From positions 15,839,501-15,903,500 of the forward strand of contig NC_134108.1 in NCBI RefSeq assembly GCF_040939455.1: DNA of 64,000 nt, read 5' to 3'. The DNA comes from Microcebus murinus. Taxonomy: Eukaryota > Chordata > Mammalia > Primates > Cheirogaleidae. The notes beneath the pieces were generated by a model. That model was given only the letters and a program-made list of their open reading frames with translations, was not told where the DNA came from and made no database searches. Below are positions 1-11,579 of this stretch, piece by piece. Made by a program: the position numbers and the translations under genes. Positions within the stretch are counted from its first letter, which is position 1. Each line of letters opens with the position of its first letter.

Positions 1-864
1 TTCTCAAAAAAAAGGAAACAAAAGAAGTATAATTGTAGAGCACGAAGTACAGGGAGGCATCTTTTTTTCTCTAGAGGTAGTTCAGGCTGAAAAGAATGAA
101 TACATAGCATGAAAATGTTTTAAATTCAAGAGAGTAGATTACTAAGGATTAAGAAAGGAAACTAGGCATGTTTGAGGAAAAAAATCTCTGGTTTAGTAGT
201 ATTAATAGAATTTTCTGCAATGATAGAAATGTACTATATCTCCACTGCCCAGTATGGTTACTCATATAGCTATCGAGAATGTAAGATGGACTGAGGAATT
301 GAATTTTAAATTTTATTTAATTTCAGTTAAACCATCACATATGCCCATATTGAACAGTATAGCTTCTAGTTTTTTGAAGTTGATGTAGAAGACAGGCATA
401 TCTTGGTACAAACCACTGTTAATCATTCTCAAGTGATTAATGGTATTTGGAGCAAGAAAGAAGAAATTCATGAGTCTGACCCAGTGGTATAATTTTTATG
501 TTCTTGGTAACTGATAAATTTCATTTTAGTGACGCATTTATAATTTTAGGTAGAATAATAGAAGGACAGCTAGAACACAGGTTTATAATTGTAAGATTCT
601 CTCTTTCTTATTCATATTATATGTTATTTTGTTACTTATGGCAAGGGAGGAGGTTTTAGGGGATAGTCTAATGTATAGATAAGTTGTTTTAAGTCAATTA
701 AAAAGGGGATGGTGGGATATACCTTATGAGTCTTGAGAGAAAGAGAAATTACTATAAATATAGATTATTAATAAGAAGGAAAGTTTCTTTAACATGACCC
801 AACTAACTAGACCTTAGGCATGAAATTGGCCAAGTGTCTTGGTGGCATAACATGTAATCAGCAA

Positions 865-975
865 ATTCTTTTTTTCTTTTTATTTCAAGATATTAAGAGG
901 ATACAAATGTTTTTGTTACACAGATACACTGTTTAGTGCTGAAGTCAGGGCTTTCAGTGTACAACAAATTCTTCA
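865..975 (-). mobile_element. L1 3'-UTR-like fragment, antisense
   Basis: A T-rich start is followed by AGGATACAAATG, a GTTACA-type motif and a stretch resembling the reverse complement of primate L1 3' UTRs. Short and diverged, so the family is uncertain. Confidence 0.4.
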
Positions 976-1561
976 TTAACATCTGTTACATACCCAGTTT
1001 ACTCAGTCCCTGCCCATTGGAGCTTACATTTTATTGTTGGAGTAGGGGGGAAGAACAGACATTAAATAATTACTATTAATTAAAAATGTCTAGAGTATTA
1101 CAAAAAAGAACATTTGTGGGATGTGGGACTTATAATAGAGGGCGGGCAAGTAAAACTAAAAGAAGTGTTCTTAAAGCTGTGACTCAAATGTGGGAGAGAG
1201 GAGGGCTGAGGTAGGATGCTATTTTCTTTAACTGTTATCTATCATTTAAGAAATACAGTTTATATTTTAACCCAGTAGTCACAGTACAATCATTAACATG
1301 TGCACACACAATTGAAACAAAATTTTATAAAATAATATTAGATATCATGCACTCTATTCTATATTTTAAAAATTATATTTGTGACCCGCTAAATGGATTT
1401 TGTATTCCTTGCTGGATTATGATCTTCAGATCAAAAACACTGCTCTAAAGAAATTTGGACAGAGGAAACAGCATCTGCAGAGCACATATTTAGATCAAAT
1501 CATATGCAAGGGATATTGAGTTTGTGTCTGAAAGAGAAGATCCAGAAGATAGATAGGCTGG

Positions 1562-1864
1562 GGCTGGGTGCAGTGGCTCACATCTGTAATTCTAGCACCT
1601 TGGAAAGCCAAGGTGGGAGGTTTGCTTGAGGTCAGAAGTTTGAGACCAGCCTGAGCAAGAGCAGGACCCCATCTCTACAAAAAATAGAAAAATTAATCAT
1701 GCATGGTGGTGCATACCAGTAGTCCAGCTACTTAGAAGGCTGAGGCAGGAGGATCACTCAAGCCCAAGAGTTGGAGGTTGCTGCAATGAGCTATGATGAC
1801 ACCACTATACTCCAGCCTAGCAGCCTGGGTGACAGAGCAAGACCCTGTCTCCAGGAAAAAAAAA
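1562..1864 (+). mobile_element. Alu SINE
   Basis: Starts GGCTGGGTGCAGTGGCTCAC, has both monomers, and ends in a short A-run after a GACCCTGTCTCC-type 3' end. Many mismatches and no AT-rich linker of the lemur type, so this is an older J-like copy. Confidence 0.9.
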
Positions 1865-3170
1865 TAGTCTGGAAACAATGTGGCATAGTATAATGTAAAG
1901 GAGAAAAGCAGTTGGAGATAATGGAATCATAATAGGATGGTATGGCTGGCTAACCCTCTTTAGCCATCTTGTGGGAAGCTAGAAAGGACAGTGTTTTCTT
2001 ATTTGATCTTCTGTAGAAGTGAGACATCCCTGAGGAAAGCATTGATCAGTGGCACTGTGACTTGAGACTCTAAGGGAAGTGTGTCTGCATTTATTGCAGT
2101 CCCACGTGCAACTAGAATAGCTCTGCCTGTTGGACTTCCTCATAGCTTGCTTTCTGAAAACCATTATTCTAGCTCGTGCCAGCCTTCCTCAAAATCCATC
2201 TTAGAAAAGTTGAGATTATTTTCAGCGGAGGTTGTAATCATTTTATATTTTCTCTTATTTTGAGACAGTATATTAGAGAAAACAGTTATCTGTGAATTAA
2301 AGCATTAAAATTTTTATAACACATTTATGTGAAATTTTAAAAAGATTCTCTCATAGTTATATCACCTAGACAAATGATACTTTTTATGTCTCCTTTTTCC
2401 TTTTAAGCTTTTATCTTTTGTAAAGTTCTACTTGTATGGTATATGCAGTTTTTGCTTCAAGCTCTTTTCACTTTTAGTTTTCATAAATACCTTTCCAGGT
2501 TTTCTCATAGCATTTGTCATTGTTAGTAACCTCCTATATAATATTATACATGTTGAAGTACTATTAATATAATGCATTTAAGTATATCTTTATTACTAGA
2601 TATTTTGTTGTTCCCACTTTATCGCATTAAAAATAATCCTATTATGTATGTCTTTGTTCATTTAACTTATTTAAATTTTTTAATAAATTCTTAATAGAAT
2701 GTAAATAACAATAGGATTGAACTAAAGGGAGAGTCATATGAATGCACCTATTTGTTATCTTATATGCTTCTCTGGCATTGGAGTTTATGATATCTTAATT
2801 TTTTCCAGTTAAAGATTTACCTCATTTTTTAAGTTTAAATTTTTTCATTATTGACAAATGTGTTTCCTTAATTTTTATGCTACTTATATTTTCGTTTGTG
2901 GATGTAGTTTTATTTTCCCCTCTATATTTTTTGCCTACTAGTTGTTAATTGTTCAAGATCAGTGTCCTTTTCATCTTTCCTGACTATGTGATGAAAGAAA
3001 ATATCATTTTTATTTTAAAAATGTACTCTATGCTTTTTAGATGCTTTTGCTTTAAAAAGTTACCTTTAGCTTTATGATCTCCTTTTATGACCTCCTTTGT
3101 TTACCAGATTCTTCTATTTGATGTCTTACCAGTGTTATTTCTTATATTTGTCCTTAACTAACTGTTGCAG

Positions 3171-3318
3171 TGCAAAATACGATCTTATACTAGATGAGCA
3201 GGCAGAAGACTCAAAATCAAGTCACTCACACACAAGTAAAAAACACAAGAAGAAAACCCGTCACTGCTCTGAAGAAAAAGAAGATGAAGACTACATGCCA
3301 ATCAAAAATACCAACCAG
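3171..3318 (+). CDS. PPIL4: PPIL4 penultimate coding exon
   Basis: PPIL4 is a nuclear peptidyl-prolyl cis-trans isomerase (cyclophilin) with an RRM and a charged C-terminal tail; it has been linked to splicing and, in vertebrates, to Wnt signalling and brain vasculature. This exon starts after a TTGCAG acceptor with one base of a split codon, then gives 49 codons: an acidic DLILDEQAED stretch, a basic HTSKKHKKK run, and EEKEDEDYMPIKNTNQ at the end. A GTACTT donor follows at 3319. Phase 0 at the 3' side joins the exon at 9869 without a stop. If the protein is about 492 residues, as in human, this is roughly residues 361-409. The catalytic cyclophilin and RRM exons lie left of the window. Open reading continues upstream of 3171 and downstream of 3318, but only into intron. 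The match to PPIL4 is by recalled family sequence. Confidence 0.93.
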
Positions 3319-3383
3319 GTACTTCTCATGTCCAGACTTAGATGTGGAGAAATAAACATTTTACCCTTTGTAAATTATATCTT

Positions 3384-3683
<300 letters not shown>

Positions 3684-4142
3684 GTAAATTATATCTTAAT
3701 GGTGTAATTTAGGAGGTAATGGATAGCTCTGAACAGAGATAGAGATATTTACAACTCTAAAATGTAGAATGGTTACACTGGGGTTTACACTGGGGTACTG
3801 GACTAATTTTCAAAAATATATGTCACCAATTATAAAAGATTGTTTTTGAAGTAACTTAATGTATCTGTGTCATAAACTTCCACGTTGTGAAGCAAGAGTG
3901 ATTTCCATACCTGTGGATACTCATTCCAATTAAAAAACAAGTATGATTATGCTGAAAAGTTCTTCTCATTTATCTGCTTATCACCAAATGTTATATGTAG
4001 TACAGCTCTTGAGGTTTTATGGCATCTAAAACATTTATGCCCTTCCATATTGTATATAAGAAATAAAAACACTAATAATTCTCTTGATCATCCTATAAGC
4101 TCTCCTGAACAGCATATTTTTAAAAACAATAAAAGAATCCCC

Positions 4143-4470
4143 AGCCGGATGGTGGCTCACGCCTATAATCCCAGCACTCTGTGAGGCTGAGGCGGGAGGA
4201 TTGCTCAAGGTCAGGAGTTCAAAACCAGCCTGAGCAAGAGCAAGACTACTTCTCTACTAAAAATAGAAAGAAATTAATTGACCAACTAAAAATATATAGA
4301 AAAAATTAGCTGGGCATGGTGGTGCATGCCTGTAGTCCCAGCCACTCAGGAGGCTGAGGCAGGAGGATCACTTGAGCCCAGGAGTTGGAGGTTGCTGTGA
4401 GCTAGGCTGATGCCATGGCACTCTAGCCTGGGCAACAGAGTGAGACTCTATCTCAAAAAAAAAAAAAAAA
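4143..4470 (+). mobile_element. Lemur-type Alu
   Basis: AGCCGGATGGTGGCTCACGC start, lemur AT-rich linker (CCAACTAAAAATATATAG), and a 16-bp A-tail. No convincing target duplication. Confidence 0.93.
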
Positions 4471-4699
4471 TCTCCAAAGAAAATTGATTGTAAAAAGAAG
4501 AAATCATTTCCAACCTGTGTTTTGTCACTCAGTTAAATAAAAAGCAGATTACATCACAGCCCCTTGCTTTTGTTTTACTACAGGGAGACTGTTGAGCTAG
4601 GATCTGGTGGATGAGAAGGATTTCAGTAGGCTAAGGTGAGAATGAAGGGACTCAAGATAGTGAGAATGTCAAGCAGAGACAGAAAGAGAGAAGTGAAGT

Positions 4700-4935
4700 A
4701 TGCATAGGCAAAAATAAAGGACTTGCTGTCAATAGAACTAGGTTTACATTTCTACACACTGCTAGTCAGTGAAGTGACCTTAACAATTTACTTAACTTTC
4801 TGAGCCATAGTTTCCTCTTTTGTGAAACTAAGATAATACTTCACAGGCATATTGTTAGGATTAAGTGAAAATATATATACATATATATATATGTATATAC
4901 ACATATATATGCAAACGCTTTATGCACTGGCTATT
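4700..4935 (-). mobile_element. MIR SINE, antisense
   Basis: Contains GTGACCTTAACAATTTACTTAACTT, TGAGCCATAGTTTCCTCTTTTG and AGGATTAAGTGAAA, the antisense MIR core order, followed by an (AT)n expansion. Confidence 0.7.
4870..4910. repeat. (AT)n-rich simple repeat
   Basis: Interrupted AT/TACAT dinucleotide run within a MIR fragment. Confidence 0.85.
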
Positions 4936-5429
4936 ATTATTATAGCTTTTTAAAAAATTTTTTACTATTGTAGTCAAATTACTATGTTTTAGAGTTACTT
5001 GGAATAGTTTCTGTGGGTATCCATTAACTAGATTCATATTTCAATTAAATTATTTTCAGTGTTTGATTGCTTTAAAACTTTTTGTTTTATAGTTTTAAAA
5101 ACTGTTTCTGAAGTAAAATCTACAAAATGGTACAGAGAACCTAGCTTCTATCCTTGTCCCTTCCTCCTTCCCTTTGTAGATAACTATTTTGTGTGTGTTA
5201 CAGTTGATTATTCATTTTTTTAAAAATTTCAGCAAATGTATATATCTTAGTTCTCTGTTTCCTAGGTAGCATTGGTTCCTACTTCTTGTTCCTGCTTATA
5301 GTCCAACAGAGGAATAATCTTTTTTTTTTTCATAGCCCTTTAGTTGTTTAAAGATTGCCATCATTCCTGCCCAACTCCCAGTTTTTAAGTTATATCTTTG
5401 TGCCTTTAAATAAAAGTAGTAGGTAGTAG

Positions 5430-5600
5430 CTAACATTTTTTTGTCCTTAAAATGTGAGGTTGATTCCTTTATCAGCTTTGCACAACAAAGAAAGTGAAAA
5501 CAAAAAAGATAAAGTTATTTGCCCATAATTTTACACAGCTAATAAGTAATGGAGCTACAGTTTAAACTCAGACATGGACTCCTAACTACTCTACTGCTGC
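5430..5600 (+). mobile_element. MIR SINE
   Basis: Shows AAAGTTATTTGCCCATAATTTTACACAGCTAATAAGTAATGGAGC, split here only by drift, which is the MIR core and 3' region. Diverged. Confidence 0.65.
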
Positions 5601-7938
5601 TCTTCTCACCTGGGATATATTCCTGTCGGTTTTCTTTCCTAAATCTCATTGTCATTTTAGTAAAATTTGTCCCATAGTGTAATATTCCAATGTGATATAA
5701 CAGGAACCTCTCTTCCCTCTTAATTTCTTTACTACTTCAGTCTAAGATAACCCCAATCTTTTTTTAATGGTGGCTATATCACATTTCTGTGAATATTTAG
5801 TATGTTTTCTGCTAAAAACTCTTAATTCTCCCCTCCCCCATCTGCTTTTAGCTATACATCCTTCTCATCCTGCACTTATACATGGAATCTTCAGTGAATT
5901 TAAACCTGAAATAAACATTGGTGCATTTGAGATAATTGGAGGTCTAAAAGAGTTCGGAGACTAGCTGTGTTATAAGTCTGTCTCTCACTCTCCCCTCTGC
6001 CCTTTTGTGGATCTTTTTGATTCTATTTGATTACTTAAAACCTTACAGTAGCAAATATCCTTCTCTTTTGGTATGGAGTTAAAAGCATCAAGTTTTGGGG
6101 GGAACGCTGTCAGTATTAATATTTTTTAACAGAATTTTAAGGCAATCAGAAACTTATGAAATTATTAATTTCTGAATAAATCTCTTAAATTTATTTCTCC
6201 CCTCAAAATGTATTAAAGTAAATGTTTTTTTCTTTTATACTTTGATTTAATAATATAGCTACATTAATTTTCTCTTTCTAATAAAATTCAGCATCAGTAT
6301 TTAAGATTTCAGTGGACCGCAATTTTTTTGTATTCTGATTATTTTCTTTTTATTTCAGCCTTAAAAAGGCAATTATTGAAGGGAACTTTTCAGTACTAGG
6401 TTAATTTGAGATCTAGCTAAAATTTTCCTATTTGTTGGTATTTGCTTGGTGAGTTTGGTTTCCTAAGAATGTTTTAACTTACTTCTTCATATTCTTTGTT
6501 TTTTATTGAGTGACAGTCATACTATTCAATTCGAAAACTTCTCTGCTTAATTTTTCCACCTCATGTCTTAATTCCAAAGATGGTTTGTGTTGTTGAGGTT
6601 TGGGTTTTACTGGGGTTACAGGAAATGAGTATTCAGCGGGAGTTGCCTAGCTGAGAAGTATTCATACTAGTAATCAGTCCTCCACTGGGGTTTTCATAGT
6701 GTTTTTATTCTTATAATTTGGGACTCTATTTTTACTGTCATTTCAATGCCTTAATATTATTTTAATGATTTAGATTTAACTAAATCTTTTATTTAGTCCC
6801 AGAAACCTGAACAAGTATAGCTTTTAGTTAGATTAGACTTTTTGATTACTTTACATCAAGTCATTGCTAGGTTAAGTTGATTGCTTTAAGTTGGCCATTT
6901 TGTGTTTTTGGTGTTTTTCTTTCCGTTTTGGCCACATGGTAGTTTAATCATCTATGTCTTAAATGTATAAAATAATAGAATTGTTTAAAGTCCATTCTGG
7001 AAAGGACTTAGAACTTATCTAATTCATTTCCCTCACTTTAAATATGAAGGTGGTGATCCCACAGGTCCTTAGGCCTTTATAGTTTAGTGGGAGAGCTAGA
7101 ACTTTAACATTTATTTTGATTCAGTCAGGTGTTGGAGTTATTTTCATTATTCTGTACCCCACACCCTCTTTTGAATTTTGTATGTCATTACTGAGCAATT
7201 AAATAATTATCTCCAGAAACCTTCCCTGATAAATCTAACCTCAAGAGTACTTCTTCTTTGACATATCTCCTAAATGGCAAAGACTGTTTGAACCCAGATC
7301 TGCCTGACTTCAAAGCTTATTATATAGCTTTGAAAACTGCTCCAAGTAGGAATGATTTTAAAGTTTCAGTCCAATTCACATTTTCTTCTTCCTTAATTTT
7401 TTCAAAGAATTAATTGTTATATAGCCTTTTATTTCTTTCATTTGATATATTTTTAATCTTTTTTATGTGATGTCATTTGGAAATATATTTCTCTTTTATT
7501 TTAAATACTCAAAGCATTTAAGTACCTATTTATAAAATAATATGCTGAGGATTATATGGAGTTATATTTAATACATTGGCTGATAGTCTCTGCATTTTAT
7601 GTTTATTGTCTCAACCAATACAGAAATAAGTACTAGGTATACAGATATAATAGTACACAGATATTTATATTTTGCATGTGTTACAGGAAGTATAAAAAAT
7701 TCTTTTATCTAGGAATGTCATATTTTGCTAGAAAGTAGATGGTAAAGGATTTTTCTACTTCATGAACTCTTACAGAATGACAAGAACTATTAGGATTGTG
7801 TGGAAAATCATGAATCATTTTATAATATTGTATTCCACAAACACAGTGATTATAACAGTCATTTTGGATCTGTTTTCACATACTGCAAACTCTATGCCAA
7901 GTGTAAGGTATAGTTATCTAGACAATTAACCATTTGCT

Positions 7939-7950
7939 TAAAACCCAATT
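7939..7950. repeat. Target-site repeat 1 of 3
   Basis: TAAAACCCAATT. The same sequence recurs at 8281 and, with one change, at 8412; two successive retroposon insertions separate the three copies. Confidence 0.9.
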
Positions 7951-8280
7951 TTTTTTTTTTTTTTGAGACAGAGTCTCACTTTGTTGCCCAGGCTAGAGTG
8001 AGTGCCGTGGCGTCAGCCTTGCTCACAGCAACCTCAAACTCCTGGGCTCGAGTGATCCTTCTGCCTCAGCCTCCCGGGTAGCTGGGACTACAGGCATGCG
8101 CCACCATGCCCGGCTAATTTTTTATATATATATCAGTTGGCCAATTAATTTCTTTCTATTTATAGTAGAGACGGGGTCTCGCTCTTGCTCAGGCTGGTTT
8201 TGAACTCCTGACCTTGAGCAATCCGCCCGCCTCGGCCTCCCAAGAGCTAGGATTACAGGCGTGAGCCACAGCGCCCGGCC
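7951..8280 (-). mobile_element. Lemur-type Alu with 12-bp TSD
   Basis: Full-length antisense Alu: poly(T), GAGACAGAGTCTC, AT-rich linker, ending GCGCCCGGCC. Flanked by TAAAACCCAATT at 7939-7950 and 8281-8292. Closely similar to the copy at 11580-11944, so probably a young subfamily. Confidence 0.96.
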
Positions 8281-8291
8281 TAAAACCCAAT

Positions 8292-8295
<4 letters not shown>

Positions 8296-8326
<31 letters not shown>

Positions 8327-8411
8327 CATCAAAAGGAGTTTTATTGACTAGCTCAAGCTAGGGTCTAAGTCCCAGAGCACTGATACAGTGGCCTCTATTG
8401 GGACAAAGACC
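8296..8411 (-). pseudogene. Tiny retroposed mRNA 3' end
   Basis: A 31-bp poly(T) run (to 8326) precedes about 85 bp of non-repetitive sequence. On the - strand this reads as an mRNA 3' end with an AATAAA signal (8340-8345 as TTTATT) 13 nt before the tail. Direct repeats TAAAACCCAATTCTT (8281-8295) and TAAAATCCAATTCTT (8412-8426) flank it. These are the marks of an L1-mobilised, 5'-truncated processed transcript. The source gene is not recognised. Confidence 0.8.
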
Positions 8412-9296
8412 TAAAATCCAATTCTTAACCATGGGTATCCATGACTGGATTTTAAGCTTTGACATTTATGTCTATAATAATGTCTATGGTGATAGAGTTG
8501 GGACCCTTGAGAATTCAGTCCTTAGAATTTTGCCTTTCCTTTGGGCTATCTTTTGAGAAAGTTGAATTTTACAAACTATCTCTTAAAAGTGCATTGACTC
8601 TGGTCTCTTTAAGATTTTAGCCATGTGCTGAGATTCTTGTTTTAATTAGGGATAGGGCACAAACAGAAATAGAATTATTGCCATTAACTAGCCCTCTTCC
8701 ATATGGGAAAGTTACTACTGCTATTTAATTATTAAGAATAGAATTAAATGTACCTCTTTGTTGTCTTTGAGGCAATGAATTATTCCAGTGTTTCTTAACT
8801 GATTTTTAAGATATATATAAATAATAATTTTAACAAAAACATATCAGCCTAATCTAAACATGGAAAATTTATTTGAAGATCTGGAGAGGGGCTGTTATAA
8901 AATATAATAAAACATTTTGAAAATTAATTGCCCGGATGAAAGTATACAATATTGCATTTAAGACTGGTTGACTTATCTAAGACCTCTTCCTGCTATGTTA
9001 TTTAAATGATGTCTTCTTTTAGCATTCTTATGGGGAGTTAGTAGTTTCATTTCATTGCAGATCAATGATGGGACCACATTTTGGAGAATTAGAGAAAGGG
9101 GAGGTGGAAATCTGACTATACATAATCAGAATTTTTGGTATTATAACATTGCTCTAAAGACTTTTTCTAATTTCAGTGTTTTGGGATCTGATCTTTCAAT
9201 TTAGCTGAAATAGTAGATACAAAGCAATGAGATTATTAAGAAAACTGGTTAAATCTCTTTCTGAATTATTTTTTCTCTTTTTAACTTTTTAAAAAT

Positions 9297-9400
9297 TGGG
9301 TCTTGCTTGTTAATCCAGGCTTGCCTCAAGGGATCCTCCCACCTCAGCCTCCCGAGTAGCTGGGACTACAGACTCGTGCCACCATGCCCAGCTGTTTTTT
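9297..9400 (-). mobile_element. Alu half-element fragment
   Basis: GGGTCTTGCTTG then CCTCAGCCTCCCGAGTAGCTGG and CACCATGCCCAGCT: part of one Alu monomer with an internal deletion, lying beside the fuller copy at 9438. Confidence 0.8.
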
Positions 9401-9437
9401 GCTTTGTAATTTATTTTATTTTGAAAATTTAATTAAT

Positions 9438-9725
9438 TAGAGAGAGGGTCTTACTCTGTTACCCAAGCTGGAGTGCAGTGGCACAATCATAGCTCACTGC
9501 AGCCTTGAACTCTTGGGCTCAAGCGATCCTCCTATATCAGCCTCCTGAGTAGCTGGGACTACAGTTGCTCGCCACCATGCCTGGCTAATTGTTTTTATTT
9601 TTATTTTTGTAGAGGCAGGGTCTTGCTATGTTGCCCAGGCTGGTTTTGAACTCCAGGCTTTAAGTGGTTCTCCTGCCTCAGCCTCCCAAAGTGCTGGGAT
9701 TCAGTTGTGAGCTACTGCACCCAGC
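9438..9725 (-). mobile_element. Older Alu (J-like)
   Basis: GAGGGTCTTACTCTGTTACCC through CACTGCAGCC to CTACTGCACCCAGC; dimeric, lacking the lemur linker. It ends about 140 bp before the last PPIL4 exon. Confidence 0.9.
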
Positions 9726-9868
9726 GTGCTTTATAATTTATAAGATTATTGGCGTTAGTGGTAGTGTTCAAATCTGAGCAGTTACAACAGCTAAAGTTTC
9801 ATTAGGTAGCAATGCCCACAAAATGATTATTTTACTGATTCATCTGTAACTCTCCGTTCCTTTGACAG

Positions 9869-10120
9869 GATATCTACAGAGAAATGGGGTTTGGTCACTA
9901 TGAGGAAGAAGAAAGCTGTTGGGAGAAACAAAAGAGTGAAAAGAGAGGCCGGCCTCAGAACCGAAGCCGTAGCCGATCTCGAGAACGGGATGGCCACTAC
10001 AGTAATAGTCACAAATCCAAATACCAAACAGATCCTTATGAAAGAGAAAGGAGTAAAAAACGAGACCGAAGCAGAAGTCCAAAGAAATCCAAAGATAAAG
10101 AAAAATCTAAGTACAGATGA
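9869..10120 (+). CDS. PPIL4: PPIL4 last coding exon (RS-rich C-terminus)
   Basis: Starts after TTTGACAG and encodes 83 residues plus TGA. The chain runs DIYREMGFGHYEEEESCWEK, then NRSRSRSRERD, HKSKYQTDPYERERSKKRD, RSRSPKKSKDKEKSKYR and stop. This arginine/serine and lysine-rich end is the disordered tail of PPIL4, expected in the nucleus and of the kind seen on splicing-associated proteins. The 5' side is in phase 0 with the exon at 3171-3318. Roughly residues 410-492 if the human length holds. Small substitutions relative to my recollection of human (for example GRPQ before NRSRS) look like ordinary divergence. A second + frame (to 10127) is also open over this exon but is only a shadow. Confidence 0.95.
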   Translation, partial: DIYREMGFGHYEEEESCWEKQKSEKRGRPQNRSRSRSRERDGHYSNSHKSKYQTDPYERERSKKRDRSRSPKKSKDKEKSKYR

Positions 10121-10460
10121 AAGATAAGAGGCAGAAATGAGTGGCTGACATACTCACCCTTGTCTGACTTAGAGTACCAGGAAAGCAGGTGTTCAGATTT
10201 TGTGTCAAAACAGTTAAAGGCTGTGCTTGTTATTTTTCTCATACTAGGATATGGCCCTTTTAGATTAATACTGATTGTATAGGGCACTGAAAGATAAAGA
10301 ATTGAACATTTTCTTTGTATACATTTTTCACATTAATTTTATTGTTATATATAAATGGTAGTCTTCATTTTTAAGTCACATTTTCACTCTTTTTTAAATG
10401 AAGTATTTCATACTACAAAAAATATATAAACATGTATAAATAAAGTATAAAGAATAATAA
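10121..10460 (+). other. PPIL4: PPIL4 3' UTR (approximate end)
   Basis: AT-rich sequence after the TGA. The end is set by the first AATAAA at 10439, but an earlier site with a variant signal is possible because L1-like sequence begins near 10380. Confidence 0.55.
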
Positions 10461-10968
10461 ATGTAAATATCTGTGTACCCATCAGCCAGCTTAAGAAATA
10501 GACTATTACCTACATTTTAGAAGTCCACTATGGGCTGTCTCCCTCTCAAGTAATTATTCTGCATTTTGTGTTTGTCATTGTTATTATAGTTTTACAACAT
10601 ATGTATCCCTAAATGAAATCTTAATTTTGTATGTTTTTGAATTTTATATATGGCATAATATATGTTTACTTCTGTGACTTTCTTTTCCAATGTAGCATTT
10701 TTTGAGAGCCATTCATTTTTTATTGCTATATAGTGTTACATGAATATGCCACAAATTATTCTTCTGTTGATGGACATTTGGGTTTTGTGTTTGTTTTGTT
10801 TTCACTGTTGCAAATGATGCTGCTGTGAACATTGTCTATTTAGGCGTGATATTGCTTGGTCATGTGGTATGGGTATCTTCATCTTTCCAAGATAATGCCA
10901 CATTTTATTCTGAAACAGCTGTACCGGCACACTGAGTAGCTGTTATTTCACATCATCTCCAACAGTTG
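10380..10968 (-). mobile_element. L1 fragment, antisense (left part)
   Basis: Contains ACCCATCAGCCAGCTTAAGAA, CTGTTGATGGACATTTGGG, GCAAATGATGCTGCTGTGAAC and CACATCATCTCCAACAGTTG, the reverse complement of an L1 ORF2 3' region. The L1 resumes after the MITE at 11251. Confidence 0.8.
10439..10444 (+). terminator. PPIL4: Candidate PPIL4 poly(A) signal AATAAA
   Basis: First canonical hexamer after the stop, about 320 nt downstream. It lies where L1-derived sequence may already have begun, so its use is uncertain. Confidence 0.4.
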
Positions 10969-11250
10969 TTAACACACTGACTGCCGCACTAGGGGAAAAA
11001 AAAATTTTTCCCTGGGGCTATGATATTTTATTAAAACTGTGCTTTCTAATTTGTTATTTTTTATTGTTTTCTGTGGGTGAGTTATATGCAATGCAATCCA
11101 TGTTTTTAGGATTAAATTGTTAGTGTTAATTGTAAGAATAAGAACATCAACAAGATTTTCGCAAACCAACTATAGAGTTTTGCTTCACAAGGCACCGGGC
11201 TCAAAACTAGCCTGAGTTAAATATAACTCAAATAGTAGTCAATGTATTAA
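10969..11250. mobile_element. TTAA-flanked MITE, piggyBac-like, copy 1
   Basis: A 282-bp unit bounded by TTAA on both sides (10969-10972 and 11247-11250). The left end reads TTAACACACTGACTGCC and the right end, reverse-complemented, TTAATACATTGACTACT, so the inverted repeats agree at about 13 of 17 positions. It divides one L1: CATCTCCAACAGTTG on the left continues as TTGCCATTCTAATGG on the right. TTAA duplication is the piggyBac signature. No transposase is encoded. A related copy lies at 41041. Confidence 0.85.
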
Positions 11251-11315
11251 ATTTGGACTTTTAAATTTTGCCATTCTAATGGACGTTAAGTGGTTATCTT
11301 ATGATTTCCAGCAAG
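11251..11315 (-). mobile_element. L1 fragment, antisense (continuation)
   Basis: TTGCCATTCTAATGGACGTTAAGTGG continues the L1 broken by the MITE. Confidence 0.7.
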
Positions 11316-11579
11316 AAGACTACTGTTCTTACTTTTGTTCTTCTCTGTGTAAAGTTGTTTTTTTTTTCTGGCTGCTTTTAAGGTTTTTCTCTTGATCACT
11401 GGTTTTAAGCAATTTCATTATGATGTTCATGATACAGTTTTCTTTCATGTCTCTTCTGCTGTGGCTATTTACCTGTTTATTGTTTTCATCAAATTTGGAA
11501 ATTCTGAGACATTTTTTCTTCACTTATGTTTTTCTGTCTCTCTGCTCCTTTTTACTTATCTCCTGGAGTTTTAGTTATT

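Larger units (their letters stand above)
1..3170 (+). other. PPIL4: PPIL4 intron (partial), upstream of penultimate exon
   Basis: AT-rich intronic DNA between an exon off the left edge and the exon at 3171. It ends in a pyrimidine-rich tract and a TTGCAG acceptor. Apart from one Alu (1562-1864) and an L1 3'-UTR-like piece near 865-975 it shows mainly unique AT-rich sequence. I looked for the preceding PPIL4 exon (the segment after the RRM) and did not find it, so the window holds only the end of the gene. Confidence 0.8.
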
